Part shown: positions 1-5,130 of the stretch, in pieces
Numbering within the stretch: position 1 is the stretch's first letter
How the letters are laid out: each line of letters begins with the position of its first letter
Source: Clostridia bacterium
Lineage (GTDB): Bacteria; Bacillota; Clostridia; Oscillospirales; Acutalibacteraceae
NCBI GenBank assembly: GCA_017424125.1
Contig: JAFPBM010000088.1
Coordinates: forward strand, 1 to 5,540
DNA length: 5,540 nt
Reading direction: 5' to 3'
The notes under the pieces: model-generated
Seen by the model: the letters and a program-made list of their open reading frames with translations, nothing else
Databases searched by the model: none
What the model was told of the DNA's origin: nothing
Program-made: the position numbers and the translations under genes

Positions 1-699
1 GCCATCTTCTAAATCGAGATTGTTAAGGCTTGTTACCCTGAAATGCTCACAAATGAGCGACAGTGACGATACGGGGTCAAAGTCACCTTTTTCTAAAACG
101 TTCACCATTATTTTGAGTTGGTTTTCAAGATAGTCACCCAAAGTTTTATGGTTTTTTATATCTTCGGAAAGTAAAATTTCACTCGGCGAAAAGCGTCCGA
201 TTTCATCACATACGCGCTGCTCTAAATTGCTTCCCGAAATTTTGGTCACGTTCATCTGACCTGTTGAAATATCCGAAAAGCAAAGACCGACAGAGCCGCT
301 ATCAAAACATACCGAACAGAGGAAGTTGTTTTTGCCTTCCTCTAACATACTGTCTTCGGTGACGGTGCCCGGTGTTACTATACGGACAATGCCACGTTTG
401 ACTATTCCCTTTGTTTTAGCGGGGTCTTCCATTTGTTCGCAAATGGCAACCTTATAACCCTTTTCAACAAGACGCGCAATATATCCTTCGCAACTGTGGT
501 AAGGCACGCCGCACATCGGTGCGCGTTCTTCTAATCCGCAATCTCTACCCGTTAAAACGATATCGAGTTCTTCGGATACAAGACGCGCATCGTCAAAAAA
601 CATCTCATAAAAATCGCCTAATCGGAAAAAGAGTATTGTGTCCTTATTTTTCTCCTTGATTTCAAGGTATTGGCGCATCATTGGTGATAACTCTGCCAA
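1..699 (-). CDS. mutS: DNA mismatch repair protein MutS, N-terminal part (runs off the window)
   Basis: MutS recognises mismatches and small loops in newly replicated DNA and recruits MutL. The visible 233 codons cover the mismatch-binding domain I and most of the connector domain II; the clamp, lever and ATPase domains lie beyond position 1. The protein begins MAELSPMMRQYLEIK, the usual Firmicutes MutS start. It then shows FFRLGDFYEMFFDDA, in which F30-Y31-E32 is the Phe-X-Glu motif that stacks on the mismatched base. Further conserved blocks are LTGR, APMCGVPYH and the VAICEQMEDP/KGIVKRGIVRIVTPGT stretch. I chose the TTG at 699-697 because it gives the family N-terminus and lies 5 nt behind a 7/9 match to the extended Shine-Dalgarno sequence. 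A GTG at 708-706 would add three residues but is itself part of that Shine-Dalgarno sequence. It is the third gene of the miaB operon, 28 nt after the YlbF-family gene with no terminator between. No frameshift is seen in the visible part. Confidence 0.97.
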   Translation of the reverse strand, partial: MAELSPMMRQYLEIKEKNKDTILFFRLGDFYEMFFDDARLVSEELDIVLTGRDCGLEERAPMCGVPYHSCEGYIARLVEKGYKVAICEQMEDPAKTKGIVKRGIVRIVTPGTVTEDSMLEEGKNNFLCSVCFDSGSVGLCFSDISTGQMNVTKISGSNLEQRVCDEIGRFSPSEILLSEDIKNHKTLGDYLENQLKIMVNVLEKGDFDPVSSLSLICEHFRVTSLNNLDLEDG

Positions 700-704
700 A
701 GTTT

Positions 705-713
705 TCACTTCCC
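705..713 (-). promoter_or_regulatory. Shine-Dalgarno sequence deciding the mutS TTG start
   Basis: On the minus strand the sequence GGGAAGTGA matches AGGAGGTGA at 7 of 9 positions and ends 5 nt before the TTG at 699. The competing GTG start falls inside this element, so initiation at TTG is the better reading. Confidence 0.65.
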
Positions 714-727
714 TTTAATTTTTGTTT

Positions 728-1132
728 TTAGTGGCAACCACCACAAGCAGAACAGTCGCCGCCGCAAGAAGCGGTGGGGTCAACTGTATCGGGGTCTTGT
801 CCGTTTACAGACATTGTGATTATGGTGTTAACAGAGTTCACAAGTTCGTCGAGGGCTGTTTTTGCCTCGTTGAATTTTGTCATGCTTTCGGTGCTCATGA
901 TTTCGCCGTAAAGGGTGCGAAGTTTTTCGTTATATTCTCTTACACGCTCATCGTTGCGCTCTTCTGCCGAAAGTTCGCGCTCAAGCGACATACGAACAAG
1001 ATTAAATTCACCAATCTGCTGCTGTAGTTTTTCATCATCGTCATTAACCTTTTTTGCGGCATTGTATGCGGCATATCTTTCGTCTGCCTGAATTGCCTTT
1101 CCTAATTCTCTTGCAAGTGTAATTACGTCCAT
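728..1132 (-). CDS. YlbF/YmcA-family protein with cysteine-rich C-terminal tail
   Basis: This 134-residue, largely helical and highly charged protein has the look of the YlbF/YmcA (Com_YlbF) family. In B. subtilis YmcA (RicA) and YlbF (RicF) join YaaT (RicT) in a complex that binds Fe-S clusters, acts with RNase Y in mRNA processing, and affects competence, sporulation and biofilms. Residues about 1-110 form the helical core (MDVITLARELGKAI start, then a long Glu/Arg/Lys-rich segment). The last 12 residues are C123-x3-C127-x2-C130-x2-C133-H134, a plausible metal or Fe-S ligand set. The ATG follows AAGGAG at 1147-1142, which overlaps the end of miaB, so translation may be coupled. The position between miaB and mutS equals that of ymcA in B. 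subtilis, which suggests a RicA-like role. The sequence alone does not separate YmcA from YlbF, so no symbol is given. Family assignment is fairly sure; cluster binding is inferred. Confidence 0.85.
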   Translation of the reverse strand: MDVITLARELGKAIQADERYAAYNAAKKVNDDDEKLQQQIGEFNLVRMSLERELSAEERNDERVREYNEKLRTLYGEIMSTESMTKFNEAKTALDELVNSVNTIITMSVNGQDPDTVDPTASCGGDCSACGGCH

Positions 1133-1141
1133 TTTAATTTT

Positions 1142-1147
1142 CTCCTT
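1142..1147 (-). promoter_or_regulatory. Ribosome binding site of the YlbF-family gene, abutting the miaB stop
   Basis: The minus strand reads TAAAAGGAGA, where TAA (1150-1148) is the miaB stop codon and AAGGAG follows at once, 9 nt before the ATG at 1132. A ribosome terminating on miaB would cover this site, which favours translational coupling of the two genes. Confidence 0.7.
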
Positions 1148-2554
1148 TTATATTATCGTGCCTTTGAGCACGTTTGTTAACTCGGTTACCTTAACATCAA
1201 GGTATTTTCCGTAAAGGGTATTGTCACCCTTAAACTCTATGACCATATTGCTATCGGTTCTGCCCGCCATAAAGCCGTCTTCCCTTCCCTCGCCCTCACA
1301 CAGAACGCGGAACGTTTTGCCGATAACGTCTTTATAGTTTTCTTTGGAAATTTTTTCCTGTACCAAAAGCAGTTCCTTAAACCATTTACCCTTTTCTTCG
1401 CGCGATACGGGGTCATCCATTATAGCGGCAGGTGTACCGTCGCGCTTGGAATAGATAAAGGTGAAAAGCGATGTGAAACGCACCTTTTTAAGCATCCTAA
1501 GCGTCTCGCAAAAATCTTCATACGTTTCGCCGGGGAAGCCTACTATGATATCGCTTGATAGTGAAATATCAGGCATTTTTTTACGCGCATACTCAATTAA
1601 ATGATAATACTTTTCGGTATCATAGTGGCGGTTCATAAGTTTTAAAATCCTATCGCTCCCGCTTTGCATAGGCAAATGCAGATTATGACAGACCTTTTCG
1701 CACTCAGCCATTGTGTCAAGCAGTTCTTCGGTGCAGTCTTTGGGGTGCGACGTCATAAAGCGGATTTTAAAATCACCCTCAATATCGTTAATCATTCTAA
1801 GCAGTTTTGCAAAGTTCACACCGTGCGCTTCGCCCTTGCCGTAGGAATTGACGTTTTGACCTAAAAGCGTAATCTCACGAAATCCCTCTGCCACCATTTC
1901 TTTGACTTCTTTAATAATCTCCGAAGGTTCGCGGGAGTGTTCGCGTCCGCGGACATACGGCACTATACAGTATGTGCAGAAATTGTTGCAACCGTGCATT
2001 ATAGGCAACCAACCCTTTAGGTCGCCATCGCGGTGGATTGGAATATCCTCTATAACTTCGCTTTCTTGTTCACTTATCTCAAAAACGCGTTTTTTGTCGA
2101 ATATTGTTTTATACACAAACTCGGGCAAACGGTGGCGCGCGTGTGTACCGAAGACGATATCAACGTATGGATAACTTTTCTTTATACGCTCACACACAGC
2201 CGCCTGTTGCACCATACAACCGCATATTGCAATTATCATATCGGGGTTGCGGCGTTTATTGTGCTTCAAAGCACCCAAATTTCCATACACCCTTGCCTCT
2301 GCGTGTTCGCGGACGGCACAGGTATTGAAAAGCACAAAATCGGCTTCATCCGTATCATCGCACAGCGCATAACCCATTGAAACAAGCATACCTTTTATGT
2401 GTTCGCTATCGCTTACGTTTTGTTGGCAACCGTAGGTTTCGACACAGGCTTTAGGTTGTGTTTTTTTATTGGTTTTTATATATTCAAGAACACGCGAAAG
2501 ATAAACTTGCTGTTCCTCCATATTTTGAAAACTGTTGTTTTTTATTTCCTTCAA
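1148..2554 (-). CDS. miaB: tRNA-2-methylthio-N6-dimethylallyladenosine synthase (MiaB)
   Basis: MiaB is a radical-SAM methylthiotransferase that adds a methylthio group at C2 of i6A37 in tRNAs reading UNN codons, giving ms2i6A. The 468 residues show the three family domains. The N-terminal UPF0004 domain (about 36-150) has cluster ligands C43 (TYGCQQN), C79 (NTCAVRE) and C113 (CGCM). The radical-SAM domain (about 180-400) has C189-x3-C193-x2-C196 in HGCNNFCTYCIVPYVRGRE, a string that marks MiaB rather than RimO or MtaB. Later come LGQNVNSYG, HLPMQSGSD and DIIVGFPGET. A TRAM RNA-binding domain fills about 405-468. The TTG start is chosen because AGGGAGA ends 7 nt upstream; the next in-frame ATG (residue 12) has no nearby Shine-Dalgarno sequence. 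It is the first gene of its operon, behind its own promoter. All six cluster cysteines are present, so it should be active. Confidence 0.97.
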   Translation of the reverse strand: MKEIKNNSFQNMEEQQVYLSRVLEYIKTNKKTQPKACVETYGCQQNVSDSEHIKGMLVSMGYALCDDTDEADFVLFNTCAVREHAEARVYGNLGALKHNKRRNPDMIIAICGCMVQQAAVCERIKKSYPYVDIVFGTHARHRLPEFVYKTIFDKKRVFEISEQESEVIEDIPIHRDGDLKGWLPIMHGCNNFCTYCIVPYVRGREHSREPSEIIKEVKEMVAEGFREITLLGQNVNSYGKGEAHGVNFAKLLRMINDIEGDFKIRFMTSHPKDCTEELLDTMAECEKVCHNLHLPMQSGSDRILKLMNRHYDTEKYYHLIEYARKKMPDISLSSDIIVGFPGETYEDFCETLRMLKKVRFTSLFTFIYSKRDGTPAAIMDDPVSREEKGKWFKELLLVQEKISKENYKDVIGKTFRVLCEGEGREDGFMAGRTDSNMVIEFKGDNTLYGKYLDVKVTELTNVLKGTII

Positions 2555-2561
2555 GGCACAT

Positions 2562-2568
2562 TCTCCCT
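2562..2568 (-). promoter_or_regulatory. Ribosome binding site fixing the miaB TTG start
   Basis: AGGGAGA on the minus strand lies 7 nt upstream of the TTG at 2554-2552. An ATG that overlaps its end is out of frame with miaB, and the in-frame ATG at residue 12 is over 20 nt from any purine-rich site. TTG is therefore the likely start. Confidence 0.65.
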
Positions 2569-2592
2569 AAATAACATATATATATTCAATTT

Positions 2593-2621
2593 ATTATACT
2601 ATAAAAGGTACACTTGTTCAA
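2593..2621 (-). promoter_or_regulatory. Sigma-A-type promoter of the miaB-YlbF-mutS operon
   Basis: The minus strand carries TTGAAC (2621-2616), a 17-bp spacer and a perfect TATAAT (2598-2593). Transcription would start near 2586 and give a leader of about 30 nt, AT-rich and without room for a structured riboswitch. The -35 box begins only 8 bp after the palindromic terminator of the amidase gene, so the operon is insulated from upstream transcription. Confidence 0.85.
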
Positions 2622-2625
2622 GCAC

Positions 2626-2662
2626 AAAAAACACAAAGGGAAAATATTTTCCCTTTGTGTTT
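2626..2662 (-). terminator. Rho-independent terminator of the amidase gene (34-bp palindrome)
   Basis: Positions 2629-2662 form a perfect inverted repeat: AAACACAAAGGG pairs with CCCTTTGTGTTT around an AAAATATTTT centre that is itself palindromic. On the minus strand it is followed by a run of T (complement of 2630-2626). The 5' edge of the stem overlaps the TAA stop of the amidase gene (2663-2661). The T-run is on the minus-strand exit side; the plus side has only three T, so it should work mainly in the direction of the genes. Confidence 0.9.
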
Positions 2663-3407
2663 ATGGTAGTGCAATATATTGTTTTGCTACGTAGCCTTCC
2701 ACGCCGTTATAATTTACTGTATACCATTCTTCAAGTTCGCCGTAAACCGCTACGGTGGCGCCGTTTGGTATGGATAAAAGCACACTCGAATACGTATCGG
2801 GTGCAGAACGCAGATTAAGCCCCGCGCCCGACGGTGTTACTACCGTTCCGTAACGTACGGGAGTAGGCTCTACAAACGGAATTCCAAAATATTCCGTCAG
2901 CGCCAACACGGTATAGCGGGCGATTAAATTTATGTTATTCCTTATCCAAGCAGCGTCCTCTGCATTATCGTGAAAAGCATATTCTATCAGCACCGCCGGG
3001 GCGCGTGTTCGCGCAACTTCGCCGAGCGACGTAGTTGCAACAGTGCGGACGTTTTGCGGATTAAAATATATAAGCCGCATATTGTTGGCAATTATTTCGG
3101 CGGCGCGACGGCTTTGTTCACTATAAGGGTAATAATAAACTTCTACCCCCTGCGCCGTACCCGAAAACTGCCCAGCCCCCGCGTTTGAATGAAGCGCTAA
3201 ATGCAAATCATAATTACCCTCATTTGATTGACGTATTGACGATGCCGCGGTCATATCTTTGCTGTTTCTGACGTAGTTTATGCCCGATGCGTCCAAGTAC
3301 GGTATCATTGCATCGGCTACTAAATTCATATAATATTCTTCGCTTTGAGTATCCCCCACGTAGAGATTATATTCCTGTGTTGACGGACTTAAATATATTG
3401 TCGGCAT
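2661..3407 (-). CDS. N-acetylmuramoyl-L-alanine amidase (Amidase_3 type) with C-terminal SH3b domain, no signal peptide
   Basis: The family cleaves the bond between N-acetylmuramic acid and L-alanine in peptidoglycan with a catalytic zinc. Residues 1-178 are the amidase domain and about 186-246 a bacterial SH3 (SH3b) wall-binding domain (GLNLRSAPDTYSSVLLSIPNGA). Compared with B. subtilis CwlC as I recall it, E24 (SEEYYMNL), H73 (LHSNA) and E142 (IEYAFHDN) match the zinc-ligand Glu, second His and catalytic Glu. The first zinc His of the usual DPGHGG loop is replaced: here the loop reads SPSTQE, with T10 in the His place and Q11 beside it. The protein starts MPTIYLSPS with no signal peptide or membrane segment, as in CwlC-like mother-cell lytic amidases and phage endolysins. 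The ATG follows GAGGGGG at a 7-nt spacing; that site is the 3' arm of the upstream terminator. Fold is fairly certain; activity, target and export route are not. Confidence 0.9.
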   Translation of the reverse strand: MPTIYLSPSTQEYNLYVGDTQSEEYYMNLVADAMIPYLDASGINYVRNSKDMTAASSIRQSNEGNYDLHLALHSNAGAGQFSGTAQGVEVYYYPYSEQSRRAAEIIANNMRLIYFNPQNVRTVATTSLGEVARTRAPAVLIEYAFHDNAEDAAWIRNNINLIARYTVLALTEYFGIPFVEPTPVRYGTVVTPSGAGLNLRSAPDTYSSVLLSIPNGATVAVYGELEEWYTVNYNGVEGYVAKQYIALP

Positions 3408-3409
3408 AT

Positions 3410-3451
3410 AAAAACCCCCTCGCTCAAACTTATGCGAGAGGGGCTTTTTTT
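3410..3451 (-). terminator. Bidirectional-looking terminator after the PPIase lipoprotein gene, overlapping the amidase ribosome binding site
   Basis: CCCCCTCGC (3415-3423) pairs with GCGAGAGGGG (3434-3443) with one bulged A, around a 10-nt loop. On the minus strand it is preceded by seven A and followed by five T, so it should end transcripts of the ROK-SIS-PPIase unit. Seven T on the plus side give it terminator form in that direction too. The minus-strand 3' arm (GAGGGGG) also serves as the Shine-Dalgarno site of the amidase, whose ATG begins 2 nt after the T-run. Confidence 0.85.
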
Positions 3452-3455
3452 ATTA
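3427..3455 (-). promoter_or_regulatory. Candidate sigma-E-like promoter inside the terminator (tentative)
   Basis: The minus strand has TAATAAA (3455-3449), exactly 14 bp, then CATAAGTT (3434-3427). This fits the sporulation sigma-E pattern kmATAww-N14-CATAcAnT fully in the -35 part and at CATA and the last T in the -10 part, with two -10 mismatches. A start near 3420 would leave only the 3' arm of the hairpin in the RNA, so neither termination nor masking of the ribosome binding site would occur. The -35 half lies in an A-rich run, so a chance match is quite possible. Confidence 0.25.
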
Positions 3456-4478
3456 TTTGATTTTGGCGTTATCGTAGATAAAGTTTTGTACCTTTTCGTA
3501 GATTATGGTAAACTCCATCTGCTCTTCGGGCATTTGTTCCTTAACGGCCGAAACCTCCATAGAATATTCTTTGGCAAGTTTTTCGTATTCTTTTGTCATC
3601 TCGTCCTTTGTTGCCGTAAGATTTTCTTCACGTGCTATATAGTAAACGACGAGATAGTAAACCATCGTATCCTCGTAGTTTGCTCTTATCTGCTCACGAA
3701 AAGCCTTTTCGTCCATACTGTAATTTTTAAGATAGTCCTCAAAAGTATAGCCCATTGACTGTGCATAGCTCTTGTAATACTCCACGTCGTTTTCTACGTA
3801 GTAATCAAGTTCTTTTTCGGGTTGTTTGATAACCTTTGAATCTTTTGCTATTCGTTCAACAAGTTCGGTCTTTATGCAGTTTTTCAGCACTTCGGCATTA
3901 TATTCCATCAAAATATCGTAGCCGAGTTGTTTTGCAATATCGTCTGTGAGTTCGGGGTAGCGTGTGCGTGTTACGTACTCAATTTCTACCGTAAATTCAA
4001 CGTCTTTTCCCGCGTAATCTTTCTGATGATAGTCGTCGGGGAATTTAAGGTTAAGCACCTTTGTGCTACCGATTTTAGCACCGATAAGTCCTGATTCAAA
4101 TCCGTCAATATAACTATTAGAACCTATAACAAGGTCTGCACCCTCGTCACCTGTCGAGCCGCCCTCAAACGCTACACCGTCAATTTTACCCACGTACTTA
4201 ATGTGGGCGTTATCACCCTTTTCAACGGTGCCCGACGCTACTTCTACCTCTTCACCGAGGCTTAACGAATCAAGATTGCTTTTGTTTGCCGCAGAGACGG
4301 CGTCAACAATTTTTTCATCCGATTTTGAGATTTCTATTCCCTCATATTTAGCAATATCTATATACTTGCCAAGGTCTTTGTAATCAAAAAGTTTCCTGCT
4401 CTCATTATCCTTTTCACCGCAAGCGGTCAAGGAAAATAAAAGCATAAGCGCAAGAATTAGAGCGATAAGTTTTTTCAT
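3453..4478 (-). CDS. Trigger-factor-like FKBP-type peptidyl-prolyl isomerase lipoprotein
   Basis: This is a predicted extracytoplasmic foldase anchored to the outer face of the membrane. Residues 1-19 are a lipoprotein signal peptide (MKKLIALILALMLLFSLTA) ending in the lipobox LTAC, with C20 as the lipidated residue. An FKBP domain spans about 87-169 (GDNAHIKYVGKIDGVAFEGG, IDGFESGLIGAKIG, FPDDYHQKDYAGK), closest to the PPIase domain of trigger factor. From about 175 (RYPELTDDIAKQ) to the end it resembles the helical C-terminal chaperone domain of trigger factor. The ribosome-binding N-terminal domain with its GFRxGKxP loop is absent and replaced by the signal peptide and a charged linker (about 21-85). 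The likely substrates are secreted proteins, as for PrsA, but that is inference. The ATG follows AAGGA with about 9 nt spacing, in the 15-nt gap after the SIS gene, so the two are probably co-transcribed. A terminator lies at its 3' end. Confidence 0.9.
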   Translation of the reverse strand: MKKLIALILALMLLFSLTACGEKDNESRKLFDYKDLGKYIDIAKYEGIEISKSDEKIVDAVSAANKSNLDSLSLGEEVEVASGTVEKGDNAHIKYVGKIDGVAFEGGSTGDEGADLVIGSNSYIDGFESGLIGAKIGSTKVLNLKFPDDYHQKDYAGKDVEFTVEIEYVTRTRYPELTDDIAKQLGYDILMEYNAEVLKNCIKTELVERIAKDSKVIKQPEKELDYYVENDVEYYKSYAQSMGYTFEDYLKNYSMDEKAFREQIRANYEDTMVYYLVVYYIAREENLTATKDEMTKEYEKLAKEYSMEVSAVKEQMPEEQMEFTIIYEKVQNFIYDNAKIK

Positions 4479-4493
4479 TTTATTTTTTCCTTT

Positions 4494-5120
4494 TTATTCG
4501 GCATAAAAATGTGATTCTACCGCGGCACACAAATAGTGGTAAACGGGCAGATGCAATTCCTGTATTTTATAGGTTTCGGTTTCGGGCACACGGATGCAAA
4601 TATCGGCAACCGATTTGAGTTTTCCTCCCGTCGCACCCGTAAGTGCGATTACCGTAAGACCAAGTCCTTTTGCGACCTTTGCCGCAGCAAAAACGTTTTT
4701 AGAATTGCCCGACGTGCTCATTCCCATAAAGATATCGCCCTTGCGTCCCATTGCTAAAACCGACTGTGCATAAATGAGTTCAGGGTCGACGTCGTTACAA
4801 AAAGCAGAATTAAGTGCCGTTATAGACGGAAGTGCTACCGCGGGAAGTGCGTCTTGCAATTTGCAGAGCGTATCGTCATCGAGCATATCGCAATTCGCCT
4901 TCATTTCGGCTTTTTTTGCGCTTGATAGCGGTCTTTTTTTAAGAAAGCCTTTCATAAGTTCGCCAACGATATGGTCACAGTCGGCGCAACTGCCGCCGTT
5001 ACCCGCAAGCAAAAGTTGTCCGCCGTTTTCGTACATTTTGATAAGTGCCGCCGCAGCGTTTTCCAAATCCTCTTTACAATTAGCAAGAGCGGGATATCTT
5101 TTTATAAGTTCGTTTAACAT
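4494..5120 (-). CDS. SIS-domain phosphosugar isomerase, GmhA-like
   Basis: SIS proteins bind phosphosugars; the GmhA group isomerises sedoheptulose 7-phosphate. From the ATG at 5120 the product has 208 residues. The phosphate-binding loops are AGNGGS (39-44) and STSGNS (135-140). HIVGELMKGFLKKRPLS (from H50, with E54) and QELHLP (with H190) fall where GmhA has its catalytic Glu and His, so it is more like an isomerase than a SIS transcription regulator. A family-typical insert follows (about 66-110). I prefer the ATG at 5120 because GAGGTG lies 4 nt upstream; the ATG at 5132 would add MRCN, has no Shine-Dalgarno sequence and gives an ATGA overlap with the kinase stop. The neighbour is a ROK kinase, so the pair may handle one phosphorylated sugar. 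No other heptose gene is visible, so the true substrate is open. Confidence 0.85.
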   Translation of the reverse strand: MLNELIKRYPALANCKEDLENAAAALIKMYENGGQLLLAGNGGSCADCDHIVGELMKGFLKKRPLSSAKKAEMKANCDMLDDDTLCKLQDALPAVALPSITALNSAFCNDVDPELIYAQSVLAMGRKGDIFMGMSTSGNSKNVFAAAKVAKGLGLTVIALTGATGGKLKSVADICIRVPETETYKIQELHLPVYHYLCAAVESHFYAE

Positions 5121-5124
5121 ATTA

Positions 5125-5130
5125 CACCTC
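5125..5130 (-). promoter_or_regulatory. Ribosome binding site of the SIS gene, overlapping the ROK kinase stop
   Basis: GAGGTG on the minus strand overlaps the TGA stop (5131-5129) of the ROK gene and lies 4 nt before the ATG at 5120. It supports that start over the one at 5132 and suggests coupled translation of kinase and isomerase. Confidence 0.6.

Noticed and set aside
706..708. GTG as the mutS start
   Set aside because: It is part of the Shine-Dalgarno sequence and has GGG only 2 nt upstream, too close for use. The TTG three codons on gives the standard MutS N-terminus.
731..766. CX3CX2C in the YlbF-family tail as a radical-SAM motif
   Set aside because: The spacing fits, but the motif is at the extreme C-terminus of a 134-residue helical protein with no TIM-barrel domain, so only a metal or Fe-S ligand set is plausible.
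722..1027. Plus-strand open frame of 101 codons opposite the YlbF-family gene
   Set aside because: It lies wholly antisense to a well-supported gene, has no ribosome binding site and shows no recognisable motif. The other plus-strand open frames (1664-2380, 2399-2818, 2970-3188, 3432-3758, 4201-4383, 4536-5136) are shadows for the same reasons.
2555..2592. Possible riboswitch or leader peptide before miaB
   Set aside because: The leader is only about 30 nt, AT-rich and unstructured. The ATATAT run (about 2576-2584) is simple low-complexity sequence.
3424..3520. Sigma-A promoter for the amidase in the end of the PPIase gene
   Set aside because: The best pair found (TTTACC, 16 bp, TACAAA) matches the consensus poorly and lies inside coding sequence.
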